Positions 17,325 through 26,762 of a DNA stretch of 64,000 nt are shown one piece after another. Origin of the DNA: Seohaeicola zhoushanensis (GTDB taxonomy: Bacteria > Pseudomonadota > Alphaproteobacteria > Rhodobacterales > Rhodobacteraceae). The notes below the pieces were generated by a model. The model did no database searches. It saw nothing but the letters and a program-made list of their open reading frames with translations, and was not told the DNA's origin. Both the position numbers and the translations under genes were made by a program. Each line of letters begins with the position of its first letter. Position 1 is the stretch's first letter. The stretch lies in assembly GCF_014656415.1 (NCBI RefSeq), contig NZ_BNCJ01000004.1:186001-250000 (forward strand), read 5' to 3'.

Positions 17325-17689
17325 TACTAGTGGAATTACTGGGCAGTGCAAACTGCCGAGCGCGGAGTTGCCCCACCCGGTCCTGGTGTCATTCCAACGG
17401 TGCGAAAGCATCCCGCGTAGGTTACGGTTAGGCGTTTTGGCACCGACGTGCAGGGACGATTTTGTTGGGATCTGGTTTGGATTGAGGGCCGCGACTGTGA
17501 TGGGCAGGGTGGAGAGCCGACCTTCGCGGTAGTAGAAACGATTGACCTGTTTGGCGATAAATGGGGCTGTTCTAGTTTGTGTGCGGCAACCAGCCCGCCC
17601 TTTGCTTCGTCGCCGGGAAACCCAGCACTCTGGCCCCGTAACAGGTTCCAGCCAACTCCCTGCAAAGACGGCACTTACGGCCAAATACT

Positions 17690-18085
17690 TTAAGCCGTCG
17701 GGACGGTGCCGCCATCGATCACATATTCCGTTCCAGTAATGGTGCCTGCACGGTCTGATGCGATGAAAGCGATCAGATTTGCGATCTCCTCAGGTTTTGA
17801 AGGCCGCCCGATCGGCACACCGCCGATCAAAGTCATGATCATCTGCTTGCCCTTCTCGACGTCGACATTGTGTTCGGCGGCAAGCCGCTTGGCCAGTTCC
17901 ACCGCCGATTCCGTCTCGATCCAGCCCGGCGAAACCCGCGCAACCCGCACGCCCTTGGGCGAGACCTGCTTGGAAAGGCTCTTGCTGTAGGTCGAGAGTG
18001 CGGCCTTCGCGGCGGCATTGGGGAGCGTGCCGCCGAGATGATCCGGAAAGACCACAGGTTGTCGACCGCTTCGTAGGCAGACCTC
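17690..18085 (-). pseudogene. SDR-family oxidoreductase, 5'-truncated and active-site defective
   Basis: Only the C-terminal half of a short-chain dehydrogenase remains: [39 protein letters not shown] and [16 protein letters not shown]. The NAD(P)-binding GxxxGxG half is missing. The catalytic YxxxK is now NAAAK, with the Tyr lost. A short open frame extends upstream to 18172, but that part has no SDR similarity. It lies next to the IS3 relic, so deletion by an insertion event is likely. Confidence 0.8.
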
Positions 18086-18309
18086 GAGAAGACTATCGAC
18101 GAAGTCGCAGATGGGCCGGTGTAACGTGTTACGCCGGCCCGCAGAATTGTCTTGAGGGGACATTCGCGGCACATCCGATAGATGGCAGCATTGCGAATTT
18201 TCTGGATGTTAACCGGGAGCGTTTCACCCCACAGCCGCGCTCATTTCCGCGTTGGAGCCGAGCCATGCAAGCCGCGCTGTTGGACTAGACACTGGCGACG
18301 CGGTTGACT

Positions 18310-18705
18310 TCAGGCGGTGTAGTCCGCGTCGGAAACTTTCTCCAACCAAGTCACAGGCGTACCGTCGATGCTCTCCTGAATAGCGATATGAGACATGGCG
18401 GTCTCGGGCGAGGCACCATGCCAGTGCTTCTCCCCGGCTGAAAAGAACACCACATCGCCTGCCGAGACCACTTCTATCGGACCGCCGTCGCGCTGCACCC
18501 GGCCACGGCCGAAGGTGATGATAATGGTCTGACCCGCGGGGTGGGTGTGCCAAGCGGTGCGGGCGCCGGGTTCGAAGGTCACATGGGCACCGCTGGTGCG
18601 ACCTGGGGCGTCGGCCTGGAACATGGGGTCGATCCGCACCCTTCCGGTGAAATAGGCCTCGGGACCAGGGGCGGAGGGTGTGCTGCCGGCTCGGATGATC
18701 TTCAT
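18310..18705 (-). CDS. Cupin-domain protein (mandelonitrile-lyase/quercetinase-like)
   Basis: A 131-aa single-domain cupin with metal ligands in the motif [17 protein letters not shown] and second-motif [17 protein letters not shown]. It has no signal peptide, so it is cytoplasmic. The start [20 protein letters not shown] follows a weak AGGAG-like site. It is last in a minus-strand set with a CMD protein, an exported cupin and an alpha/beta hydrolase. The set is headed by a divergent LysR regulator, suggesting one regulon for a small organic substrate. Confidence 0.85.
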   Translation of the reverse strand: MKIIRAGSTPSAPGPEAYFTGRVRIDPMFQADAPGRTSGAHVTFEPGARTAWHTHPAGQTIIITFGRGRVQRDGGPIEVVSAGDVVFFSAGEKHWHGASPETAMSHIAIQESIDGTPVTWLEKVSDADYTA

Positions 18706-18755
18706 GGAATGTCTCCGTTGGTGAAGTGGCGGGGCCGAGGCCACGCCGCAGGATT

Positions 18756-19517
18756 TCATTGCGCGCGGGTCTCGAAGACCTGTCGCGCAACCGGCATCGC
18801 CGAGAACACCTTGGGCCAGCCCGCGTAGAAGGCAAGATGCGAGAGCATCGCGCCGGCCTCTTCCTTCGTCAGTCCATTGTCCATGGCCCGGTTCAGGTGG
18901 AAGCTCATCTGCTCAGGCTGGCCTGCCGCGATCAGCGCGGCGACGGTCACCAAGCTGCGGTCTCGCGGAGCGAGGCCTGGGCGCAGCCAGAGGTCGTTGA
19001 ACAGCAGATCGCGCGTGGTGTCTACGACGCCGGGGCTGACATTTGCAAAATTGGTCTGAACAGTCTCTTCGCGCGCGGCTTCCGCCTCTTTGTCCAGCGG
19101 CAGGAGATCCGGTTCGAGGGCTGGCAGCTCCTCGGCAGTCACACCACGTGCCTCATAAACGGGAGCCATAGCTTCGGCCGCAGCGGTGGCATTGCCCCAG
19201 CCGGTGTAGAAGGCGAGGTGGGTGATGGTTTCCGACAGTTCCGCCGGGGCCACACCTGCGTCGAGCGCCAGCTCGGTGTGGCGCCCGATAGAGTCTGCCT
19301 CGTGGCGCGTAACCAGGGCCGCGAATGTGACCAGCGCACGGTCGCGCATCGAGAGTGCTTCATCGGCCCAGACCGACCCGAAGAGGGCTTCGGTCGTGTA
19401 ATCGGCGAGGGCCGGAGCTACCACCTTGACGGCAGCAGGGAGAGTACGGGCAAGATCCTGTGCCGAGGCGGCAGTGCTCGCGAGAGCGAAGGCGGATGCA
19501 AGAATTTTGGTTTTCAT
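18756..19517 (-). CDS. Exported carboxymuconolactone decarboxylase-family protein (two CMD domains)
   Basis: A 253-aa protein with a Sec signal peptide ([20 protein letters not shown]). Two CMD repeats follow, about residues 45-110 ([20 protein letters not shown]) and 160-235 ([20 protein letters not shown]). No CxxC is present, so it is not an AhpD-type peroxidase. A decarboxylase/lactonase-like or unknown periplasmic role is left. It lies 50 nt upstream of the small cupin gene in the same direction. Confidence 0.88.
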   Translation of the reverse strand: MKTKILASAFALASTAASAQDLARTLPAAVKVVAPALADYTTEALFGSVWADEALSMRDRALVTFAALVTRHEADSIGRHTELALDAGVAPAELSETITHLAFYTGWGNATAAAEAMAPVYEARGVTAEELPALEPDLLPLDKEAEAAREETVQTNFANVSPGVVDTTRDLLFNDLWLRPGLAPRDRSLVTVAALIAAGQPEQMSFHLNRAMDNGLTKEEAGAMLSHLAFYAGWPKVFSAMPVARQVFETRAQ

Positions 19518-19596
19518 CTGGGCTTCCTAAATGTTGTAGACTTGGCAATTGCGCGGAAGACCGGCCATGCCGGTCTTCCGTGGCAGGCGTCTTGTC

Positions 19597-20052
19597 TCAG
19601 CTACCGTAGTCTTCGTCGGAGACCAGTTCGCCCCAGGTCACGGAGGAGCCGTCCTTTGCGGCTTGGATCGCGTAATGGGTGACCGAGGTTTCCTCCGTCG
19701 CGCCGTGCCAATGGTTGACGTCCGCCGGGGCGAAGACAACGTCGCCCGTGCGCATCACCCGTTTTTCCTGGCCCTGCTCCTGGTACCAGCCGGTTCCGGC
19801 GGTCACGACGAGGAATTGTCCCACCGGGTGCGTGTGCCAGGCCGAACGCGCGCCGGGCATGAAGGTCACCTCGCCGGCACTCACGTCATTCATCTTTGGG
19901 CCGAAGACCGGCGCGACAAAGACCGTACCGGTAAAGGTCTCAGGGCTGCCGATCTGGCCGCCGCGCTCGAGTGGGGTGGTGTGTTCAATCTGCTGGGCGA
20001 GGGCTGCGGGGGCCGCGAGGGCCAGCGCAAGCGCGGCGATGGGCGTCTTCAT
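19597..20052 (-). CDS. Exported cupin-domain protein
   Basis: A 151-aa protein with signal peptide MKTPIAALALALAAPAALAQ. Its cupin domain resembles that of the 131-aa neighbour (ARSAWHTHPVGQFLVVTAGT and VNHWHGATEETSVTHYAIQA). The two cupins share the same spacing and closing blocks, so they are paralogues, one cytoplasmic and one periplasmic. It is part of the cupin/CMD/hydrolase cluster. Confidence 0.87.
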   Translation of the reverse strand: MKTPIAALALALAAPAALAQQIEHTTPLERGGQIGSPETFTGTVFVAPVFGPKMNDVSAGEVTFMPGARSAWHTHPVGQFLVVTAGTGWYQEQGQEKRVMRTGDVVFAPADVNHWHGATEETSVTHYAIQAAKDGSSVTWGELVSDEDYGS

Positions 20053-20120
20053 CGTGTCGTCTCCAATGTCATTGCAGTGGCGAGGGAACCTGCCCCCGCG
20101 CTCGGGGACAGGCCCGGCCC

Positions 20121-21206
20121 TCAGGCGAGATGGCCTTCGAAGAAGGCCTGCAGCTTGTCGAACGGGATGATGTCCTTCTGGTCATAGAGATCGCAATGAT
20201 CCGCGCCGTCGATGATCATCAGCTCCTTCGGCTCTGCCGCGGCTGCATAGGCATCCTCGCTGAAGTAGCGGGAATGGGCCTCGGAGCCGGCGATAATGAG
20301 TGCAGGACGGGGCGAAATCTCGTGGATATAGGTGAGCTGAGGCATGTTCATGAAAGACATGGCCGAGGTCACGTTCCAGCCGCCGTTCGAGTTCAGCGAG
20401 CGCGGGTGATAGCCGCGATCCGTCTTGTAGTAGGCGTGATACATGGCGATCACCGGGTTATCGATGCCGTCCAACGAGTCGGGCAGGCCGCCGGCGAGCT
20501 TCGGCGCCTCCTGTGACGCGGCGTCTTCCCAGCGTTGGAGGCTCATCGCGGTCAGCGCCTCGGCACGCTGCTCGTCGGTCATCGCATCATAGTAACCGCG
20601 TGCGTGCACCCGGCTCATGTCGTACATCGAGGTCACCGCGACGGCCTTGACCCGCTTGTCCGGCGCTGCTGCGTTCAGAGCCATACCGCCAAACCCGCAG
20701 ATCCCGATCATGCCAATGCGGTCGCGGTCAATCACTTCCTGCAGGCCGAGGAAGTCCACCGCGGCCATGAAGTCTTCGGTGTTGATGTCGGGCGAGGCGA
20801 CGTAACGCGGGGCACCGCCGCTCTCACCGATGTAGGAGGGATCGAAGGCCACGGCGGCAAAACCACGTTCGGCCATCTCCTGCGCGTAAAGACCGGCGGC
20901 CTGCTCTTTGACGGCGCCGAAGGGGCCGGCGACGGCAAGGGCGGGAAGCGGCGCTTCGCTACGGTCCTTCGGCAGGTAGAGATCGCCCACCAGCGCAATT
21001 CCGTATCGGTTGGTGAAGCTGACCTTGCGGTGCTCGACGCGGTCACTCTGCGGGAAGGTCTTGTCCCAGTTACTGGTTGCCTGTGCCAGCGCGGCATCGG
21101 CGCTCAGCGAGGCCATGCCAAGCGCGGCGGCGCCAATGCCTGCGGTCAGCAGCAGTTCGCGGCGGGCGGGGTTTTGGAGATCGGCTGGAGGGATCTGGGT
21201 AGTCAT
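20121..21206 (-). CDS. Alpha/beta hydrolase, Tat-exported
   Basis: A 361-aa hydrolase with an N-terminal twin-arginine-like signal (NPARRELLLTAGIGAAALGM). The fold of dienelactone-hydrolase/acetyl-xylan-esterase relatives follows: AVAGPFGAVKEQAAGLYAQE, the nucleophile-elbow region MIGICGFGGMALNAA (Cys in GxCxG, as in dienelactone hydrolases) and IIDGADHCDLYD containing the catalytic His. It is first in the minus-strand cluster and divergent from LysR at 21386. The substrate is an ester, lactone or peptide of unknown identity. Confidence 0.85.
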   Translation of the reverse strand: MTTQIPPADLQNPARRELLLTAGIGAAALGMASLSADAALAQATSNWDKTFPQSDRVEHRKVSFTNRYGIALVGDLYLPKDRSEAPLPALAVAGPFGAVKEQAAGLYAQEMAERGFAAVAFDPSYIGESGGAPRYVASPDINTEDFMAAVDFLGLQEVIDRDRIGMIGICGFGGMALNAAAPDKRVKAVAVTSMYDMSRVHARGYYDAMTDEQRAEALTAMSLQRWEDAASQEAPKLAGGLPDSLDGIDNPVIAMYHAYYKTDRGYHPRSLNSNGGWNVTSAMSFMNMPQLTYIHEISPRPALIIAGSEAHSRYFSEDAYAAAAEPKELMIIDGADHCDLYDQKDIIPFDKLQAFFEGHLA

Positions 21207-21295
21207 CTTGGGAACTCCGGTTAGGATGTGTCGTCTGCCACCCTATCTGGAGCCGCCCCCGAGAACGGATAAGGCCGTCTTGCGTTATCGTAGCC

Positions 21296-21310
21296 ATGAA
21301 TCAAGTTCAT
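21296..21310. promoter_or_regulatory. LysR-type box ATGAA-N5-TTCAT
   Basis: A perfect 5-5-5 palindrome with the T-N11-A form typical of LysR regulators lies between the divergent hydrolase (start 21206) and LysR (start 21386) genes. It is the best candidate binding site for the LysR protein. Confidence 0.55.
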
Positions 21311-21385
21311 GCTTGAGCGGCGCTTTTCCTTTGCGTCGTACAGTTCGTTGCTGCAGAAATTCGCAAACTACAGGAGGAGCGCATA

Positions 21386-22282
21386 ATGGACCGCGAATTG
21401 CTCGGCGATCTATCGACCCTTCTCGCCGTCACCGAAGAGGGCAACTTCACCCGCGCCGGGCACCGTCTTGGCGTGTCGCAATCTGCCGTCAGCCACACGA
21501 TCCGGCGGCTTGAGGACAAGATCGGTGTGCGGCTGCTCAACCGCAGCGCGCGGAAGGTGACCCCCACCGATGCGGGTGAGCAGCTTCTCGCGGCGCTGCG
21601 CCCCAGCTTCCAGCAGCTCGGCAACCGGATCGAAGAAATTCGCACCCTGGGCGAGCGTCCCTCGGGGCTTGTGCGGGTAACCTCCAGCGTGCCTGCCACG
21701 CGTGACATACTCTGGCCAGTGGCCTCCCAGCTGGTGCGCGATTATCCCGACGTGCGCATCGAGATCACAAGCGAGGGGAGGCTTTCCGATCTCGCCGAGG
21801 ACCGCTTCGACTGCGCCATTCGGCTCGGAGAGCACCTGAGCCCCGACATGATCGCGGTCCCCGTCGGGCCGCGGCTGGAGATGGCGGCGGTTGCCAGCGC
21901 GGACTACCTCGCGCGGCGTGGCACCCCAAAGCACCCCGACGATCTCGATTCCCACGACTGCATCCTGATGCGGCACCGCTCCGACGGGCCGGTCTATGAC
22001 TGGGAGTTTGAGATCGCGGGCGTCGAGATGGTCAAGAAACTGACCGGCCCTTTCATCCTGAACGACCCCGGCCTCGTGCTGGAAGCGGCGCGGGCCGGTC
22101 ACGGGTTCGGCTACCTGCCTCTTCCTGAAGTTCGTGCAGACCTCGATAGCGGACGCTTGCGCAGGGTCCTCGCGGACTTCTGTCCTCCCTTCGACGGTTA
22201 CTACCTGTGCTACATGGGGCGCCGAAATCTCAGCTCGGCTCTGCGGCTCTTGATCGACCGGTTACGTTCGCGGAAATCGTGA
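21386..22282 (+). CDS. LysR-family transcriptional regulator
   Basis: A 298-aa regulator. The N-terminal HTH (NFTRAGHRLGVSQSAVSHTI) is followed by the substrate-binding domain from about residue 90 (LVRVTSSVPATRDILWPVAS). AGGAGG precedes the ATG. It is divergent from the hydrolase/cupin/CMD operon, with a LysR box in the shared 179-bp promoter region, and probably regulates that operon. Confidence 0.92.
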   Translation: MDRELLGDLSTLLAVTEEGNFTRAGHRLGVSQSAVSHTIRRLEDKIGVRLLNRSARKVTPTDAGEQLLAALRPSFQQLGNRIEEIRTLGERPSGLVRVTSSVPATRDILWPVASQLVRDYPDVRIEITSEGRLSDLAEDRFDCAIRLGEHLSPDMIAVPVGPRLEMAAVASADYLARRGTPKHPDDLDSHDCILMRHRSDGPVYDWEFEIAGVEMVKKLTGPFILNDPGLVLEAARAGHGFGYLPLPEVRADLDSGRLRRVLADFCPPFDGYYLCYMGRRNLSSALRLLIDRLRSRKS

Positions 22283-22609
22283 CATGCGATCTTGGAAGCG
22301 ATTTGGAGGTCACCCAAAATGGCTCCATCTGCTTGCGGGTTCAGAAGGTGTGACGCTGAAACACAGCCGGCTGCTTGCCTTGTCGGTCAGCGAACAACAT
22401 TGCAACAAGAGCTATCTGACCTTCAGAGTGACAGGTCAAGATTGGTTCGGTGCAGACGTTCGCCGTTGAATGGGCGAATGTGGCCAAGGGTCGAAAGTGA
22501 CGAATGAGCAGTTTGGGCGGGAAGCGGCCGTTCGCCGCAGCCCGAAAGGGAATCCGTCTGACCTGCACCACTTCGGAACGGCAGCAATGGGCCGGTCGCA
22601 GACGGGGCG
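22283..22609. other. Intergenic DNA without a recognisable gene
   Basis: There is no credible coding frame on either strand. The sequence is less GC-rich than the neighbours and ends in the relic described next, suggesting decayed accessory DNA. Confidence 0.5.
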
Positions 22610-22987
22610 GGGGACTTTTGCGATGTCGGTCACGAGGAAGATATCCGCACTGCGCAGTTTCATGATGTCCGACATGCCGACCAGCGCGCTGCTGGCGCTG
22701 AGCCGCCGGGCTATCCGGTCATAGAGTGCGCCGGAATCGACCGGACGGACGAATGCGACGTCGAGCAGGAACTTGTCGCCCATGAAGCCATCGACGGGGA
22801 TCGGCGCGACCTTCGGATTGGCCCGGATGTTCGCCGCGGTCCAGGCGAAGAAACGGTTCGAGATCGCGACATGGTCGTCATCGACCTTCAGCACATGCGA
22901 CAGGCAGGACACGTTCGGCATGCCATCGGCCGACGCCGTGGCAATGATCGAAGGAATGCCCCCCGCGAAACAGGCGGAAAGCTCGGA
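22610..22987 (-). pseudogene. Pyridoxamine-5'-phosphate-oxidase-like domain relic
   Basis: An internal fragment of an FMN-binding split-barrel protein. The conserved run begins [20 protein letters not shown], continues MPNVSCLSHVLKVDDDHVAI and SNRFFAWTAANIRANPKVAP, and ends near SADIFLVTDIAKVP. There is no in-frame start upstream of SELSAC because a stop lies at 23012-23014. After residue AKVP the frame runs into unrelated sequence. Full-length relatives carry this domain in front of GAF or cyclase signalling domains, so both ends appear lost. A shorter product from ATG 22921 is possible but unlikely to fold. Confidence 0.7.
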
Positions 22988-23193
22988 CAGGCGCGAAGTC
23001 CGGCTGCGCGTTCAGGGGCTTGCCCAAAGCCAGGGCGCCCGAGCCGGCAATGACCACCTTTCCGCCGTCAATGGCACCGCCGGCGGCGGAAAGGATGGCT
23101 TTGGCGGGCGCTCTTCCGGTGCTGCGTCTTGCACTGTCGGGAACCCTCTCCATATGTGCGTCATTACTGCAAGGTGGGTGTCCGGAGTCAGCC

Positions 23194-24117
23194 ATGGGCT
23201 ATGCAAAGACCGCAATTCTGATGGCGGCGATGACCGCGCTCTTCATGGGCGTGGGCTATCTGCTGGGTGGATCGGGCGGCGCGGTGATCGCATTGATCTT
23301 CGCGGCAGGTACCAACGCCTTCACATGGTGGAATTCCGACCGCATGGTGCTGCGGGCCTATAACGCGCAGCCGGTCGCGCCGGGCGACCGGCTTGGCCTG
23401 CACGCCATGGTGTCGGACCTGGCGCGCAACGCGGGCCTGCCCGAGCCGAAGGTCTACCTGATCGACACTCCGCAGCCCAATGCCTTCGCGACGGGCCGCA
23501 ACCCGGCCAATGCCGCCGTTGCGGTGACTTCGGGCCTGATGCGCAGCCTGTCCCGCGAGGAACTGGCCGGCGTGGTCGCCCATGAACTGGCGCATATCCG
23601 CAACCACGACACTGCCATCATGACCGTGACGGCGACCTTCGCCGGTGCGATCTCGATGCTGGCGAACTTCGCGCTCTTCTTCGGCGGCTCGCGCGAGCGT
23701 ATGGGCCTGGTCGGCACGCTTCTGATGATGTTCCTCGCCCCGCTTGCGGCGGCGCTGGTGCAGATGGCGATCAGCCGGACAAGGGAATATGCCGCCGACA
23801 AGGCGGGGGCCGACATCTGCGGGCAGCCGCTCTGGCTGGCCTCGGCACTGGAGAAGATCGCCCTCGGCGCGGCGCGGATCGACAATGACGCGGCCGAGCG
23901 GCATCCGGCAACGGCGCATATGTTCATCGTGAACCCGCTGCACGCGCACAAGCGCGACAACCTCTTCGCGACGCACCCCGCCACCGAGAACCGCGTGGCG
24001 GCGCTGCGCGCCATGGCTGGGGCGTCGCGGCAGGCTTCGGCCAGCGGTGAGCGGCAGGCTTCGACCAGCGGTGTGCCCAAGGTCCGCAGCGACAGGCGGC
24101 CGGGGCCGTGGTCCTGA
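23194..24117 (+). CDS. htpX: M48-family zinc metalloprotease HtpX
   Basis: A 307-aa inner-membrane protease for quality control of membrane proteins. It starts [20 protein letters not shown] (TM1-TM2). The zinc motif is [13 protein letters not shown], with the third ligand in [11 protein letters not shown], and further TMs lie between. The C-terminal tail has two near-identical RQAS-rich repeats ([17 protein letters not shown]). The ATG at 23194 was chosen over an upstream in-frame ATG at 23020 because it gives the canonical N terminus. It is monocistronic. Confidence 0.95.
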   Translation: MGYAKTAILMAAMTALFMGVGYLLGGSGGAVIALIFAAGTNAFTWWNSDRMVLRAYNAQPVAPGDRLGLHAMVSDLARNAGLPEPKVYLIDTPQPNAFATGRNPANAAVAVTSGLMRSLSREELAGVVAHELAHIRNHDTAIMTVTATFAGAISMLANFALFFGGSRERMGLVGTLLMMFLAPLAAALVQMAISRTREYAADKAGADICGQPLWLASALEKIALGAARIDNDAAERHPATAHMFIVNPLHAHKRDNLFATHPATENRVAALRAMAGASRQASASGERQASTSGVPKVRSDRRPGPWS

Positions 24118-24420
24118 CGGTGGTACCTCCGTCCGTGTCCATGTGCATGAGGGATCGGTGACGCCGCTGGCGGGTGATCAGCCGGAAATAACCCGCGCGG
24201 GCACTCACTCCGCTTTGATACCCCTCTCCACCATCGACAGGCCTTGTCGCGCGACTCTCGGCGGTCCTGAGCAACACATGGGGCGGGGCCGTGTTCAGAT
24301 CTTCCTGTTCAAGAGCAGGATCGACAATATCTTCGCGACCCTGGCCCGGAGAGCGGTTCCAGCAGAACAAGGTTGCCCCGATGGAAAGCTGTCGGCGGCA
24401 CTCTGATCCTGTCCAGTGTC
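24118..24420. other. Intergenic DNA without a recognisable feature
   Basis: About 300 nt between htpX and the convergent PhnA-like gene. No gene, tRNA or strong hairpin is seen. Confidence 0.4.
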
Positions 24421-24765
24421 CTAGTCGGGCACCTTCTTCACAAACTGGGACTTCAGCCCCATTTGCCCGATCCCCGGTATCTTGCAGTCGATGTCGTGAT
24501 CACCGGCCACCAACCTGATACCGCGGACCTTCGTTCCAACCTTTACAGTCGACGACGACCCCTTGACCTTGAGGTCCTTCACGACCGTGACGGTATCTCC
24601 GTCGCGCAGGATATTCCCCACGCTGTCACGCACTTCGCTGACGTCGTCGTTGGCCGTGCCGCCCGGCTGCCACTCGTGACCACATTCAGGACAGACCAGC
24701 AAAGCGTCCATCTGGTACGTGAAGCCCGAGGCGCACTCGGGGCATGGCGGCAGGGTATCGGTCAT
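24421..24765 (-). CDS. PhnA/YjdM-family zinc-ribbon protein
   Basis: A 114-aa cytoplasmic protein. Its N-terminal zinc ribbon has two Cys pairs (CPECASGFTY and VCPECGHEW). The PhnA core follows (VRDSVGNILRDGDTVTVVKD, KVKGSSSTVKVGTKVRGIRL) and ends KSQFVKKVPD, like YjdM. Despite the name it is not a phosphonoacetate hydrolase, and its cellular role is not established. The length matches the family. Confidence 0.92.
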   Translation of the reverse strand: MTDTLPPCPECASGFTYQMDALLVCPECGHEWQPGGTANDDVSEVRDSVGNILRDGDTVTVVKDLKVKGSSSTVKVGTKVRGIRLVAGDHDIDCKIPGIGQMGLKSQFVKKVPD

Positions 24766-25056
24766 ATTTCGCCTTCGACTTGGGTTTGTTCAGCTCTGCG
24801 TCGGGTTCGATCGGACAACGGTAATGTCCGTTCATGCACGTGATAGCGCCGGGACGGCTCTGAGTGGTCTACCCGGCTTGCATGTCCCCCCGGCAGCGCA
24901 ATTGGGGCATTTCCTTTGGTAGCCGAGCGTTCCCGGCGCATCAAGGCCACCCGGTAGCTGTGACCGGGCCGAAACCCGGACCCGAAAACTGTCCTTCGGG
25001 CGGGGCGTTGGGGTGGGCGGATAACGGCCGTCCACCCCGACAGGCTGCCTGGCGTC

Positions 25057-25923
25057 TCAGGCGAGACGAATCTGCGTGCCCCAGTCGTCTTCGTATTGCC
25101 TGGCTTCCCCGCGGGCCCTCTGCCGCAGTTCCACGAAACTCAGGCCGGTTGCGCGCTCTGACCGCTTGCCGGCCCCGGCGCTGAGCCATTCATTGACCGC
25201 GACATGATGATGATAGCCGCCGGTCGACAGGAACATCGCGTCATCGCGGGTGCTGACGGCGTCGAAGCCCATGACGTCCCGCCACCATCGACCTGCGCGC
25301 CGCGCATCACCGACCTTCAGGTGCACGTGACCGACCGAGGTGCCCTGCGGGGCTCCGTTCCAGCTCGGCAGGGCCGGTCCGAGGGTTCCCATGATCCCGT
25401 CCACGTCGAGCCGGAATGTCCCCATCTGCACCTCGCCGCCGGACCAGTTCCAGCTTTCCTGCGGCCGATCCGCGTAGATCTCGACCCCGTTGCCTTCGGG
25501 ATCGGTAAGGTAGATGGCCTCGCTCACCCGATGGTCGGCCGTGCCGGCGACCGGTACCTGTCGCGCGATGGCCATGCCGATCCAGTTCGCGAGATCCTTC
25601 CGCGAGGGCAGCAGGAAGGCGGTGTGGAACAGCCCCGCCTCGCGCGGATCGGCGAGGGTGAGCCCGCTCTGTTCCTGCAGTGCGAGCAAAGGGGCGGTCC
25701 CTGCGCCCAGCCAGATGGTTGCACCGTCCCGACTGAGTTCGCGCAGGCCGACGGTCTCTTTGTACCAGCCCGCCAGCGCCTCGGCATCGCGTGTCCACAG
25801 CCCGACGCTTCCGACATGAATGGGGGCGGCGAGGGGCAGGCTGTTGGCCGCCTGCGCGCGGATTGGAAGGGTAGAGGCGAGCGCCGCAGCGCCCACCCCC
25901 TTGATGATATCCCTACGGCGCAT
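25057..25923 (-). CDS. Two-module VOC dioxygenase, CatE-like, with exported N terminus
   Basis: A 288-aa vicinal-oxygen-chelate protein. The N terminus MRRRDIIKGVGAAALASTLP is Tat/Sec-like. The first module has H in HVGSVGLWTRDAEALAGWYK and E in DPEGNGVEIYAD. The second has HVHLKVGDARRAGRWWRDVM and GGYHHHVAVNEW. Its size and fold match Bacillus CatE (catechol-2,3-dioxygenase). It follows a DoxX (CatD-like) gene with overlap, the catDE gene order. ATG 25923 is preferred to GTG 25926 because AAGGAG is better spaced. Export of a CatE-like enzyme is unusual. Confidence 0.82.
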   Translation of the reverse strand: MRRRDIIKGVGAAALASTLPIRAQAANSLPLAAPIHVGSVGLWTRDAEALAGWYKETVGLRELSRDGATIWLGAGTAPLLALQEQSGLTLADPREAGLFHTAFLLPSRKDLANWIGMAIARQVPVAGTADHRVSEAIYLTDPEGNGVEIYADRPQESWNWSGGEVQMGTFRLDVDGIMGTLGPALPSWNGAPQGTSVGHVHLKVGDARRAGRWWRDVMGFDAVSTRDDAMFLSTGGYHHHVAVNEWLSAGAGKRSERATGLSFVELRQRARGEARQYEDDWGTQIRLA

Positions 25924-26372
25924 CACAGCTCCTTCTTCAGGAGACGGTCAACCGAGTAGCGGCCACCGCCTTTGGCGACGAAGGACAGCGTCACTGCGGA
26001 CCAGATCCAGGCCAGTTCCGCGCCGCGATACCCTTGGTCGAGCACGATCCAGTGGAAATATGCCGCCACCAGCAGGATGATGGAGGTCCCGGCCGCAGCC
26101 AGACGTGTCAGCAGGCCGAGAACCAGCAGCAGGCCACCCGTGAATTCGGTGACTGACAGAAGGATCGACCAGAACCAGCCGGGCGCGAAGCCCAGCCCGG
26201 AGACCATCTCGGCGGCGCCGGTGGGGTTCTGGATCTTGGGCCAGCCGTGGACCATGAGGGCCGCGCCGCAGACCACGCGCAGCCAGAGCGTCGTGAGGGG
26301 CGCCGCTGCGGCATAGAGCGGTGCAAGGGCCGGCAGCAGCAGCGCCGGGCGTTCGTTCGAGGAATGAGTCAT
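25923..26372 (-). CDS. DoxX-family membrane protein, CatD-like
   Basis: A 149-aa inner-membrane protein with four hydrophobic helices and the DoxX motif LWLRVVCGAALMVHGWPKIQ. It is overlapped by the VOC gene, as in catDE operons that protect against catechol and quinone stress. DoxX proteins are thought to be quinone- or redox-linked membrane subunits. The start 26372 (MTHSSNERPALLL) is chosen over an upstream TTG at 26387. The ribosome site is weak. Confidence 0.88.
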   Translation of the reverse strand: MTHSSNERPALLLPALAPLYAAAAPLTTLWLRVVCGAALMVHGWPKIQNPTGAAEMVSGLGFAPGWFWSILLSVTEFTGGLLLVLGLLTRLAAAGTSIILLVAAYFHWIVLDQGYRGAELAWIWSAVTLSFVAKGGGRYSVDRLLKKEL

Positions 26373-26456
26373 CTTTTCAAGTCTCAATAAGGGGCGATCG
26401 CCCTTGGGCGTCGCAGATCACCTGGCACGGTGCGTGCCGTTTGCGTCGAACGGAGA

Positions 26457-26762
26457 TCAGGCGCGTGGTGGCCGCCGGTCCGGGGATACCACCCAGCTGC
26501 TCGCGCTGGCGTCGCTTGCCGCCAGGCCAAGGGGCAGGTGGCCGATGGCGGGCGCGCGTGGCGAGACCTCGGTCGGAAGGACACAGGCCAGACAGGGCTT
26601 CTCGGCAGCGTGCCGCCCCGGTGCCGCCGTGCCGGGCGCATGGCAGAGGTCGTAAACGGCCTGCGCGCCGGGACAGCTCGAGGTCTGTTCCGCCTGTGCG
26701 GGCGCCAGCATGGCCAGCAGCAGAGCCGCAACGGTCAGGCAGATCTTGAGATGGTTCAACAT
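26457..26762 (-). CDS. Small exported Cys-containing protein, function unknown
   Basis: A 101-aa protein with signal peptide MLNHLKICLTVAALLLAMLA and cleavage near AQA. The mature part has four Cys (SSCPGAQ, DLCHAPG, KPCLACVLP), suggesting a disulfide or metal centre. DUF2946-like secreted proteins look similar, but identity is not certain. It lies 84 nt upstream of the DoxX gene in the same direction and may be part of that operon. Confidence 0.6.
   Translation of the reverse strand: MLNHLKICLTVAALLLAMLAPAQAEQTSSCPGAQAVYDLCHAPGTAAPGRHAAEKPCLACVLPTEVSPRAPAIGHLPLGLAASDASASSWVVSPDRRPPRA

Noticed and set aside
16300..18300. Complete IS element or integrase next to the tRNA
   Set aside because: Only a DDE fragment is present. 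No terminal repeats, target duplication, orfA or integrase could be found.
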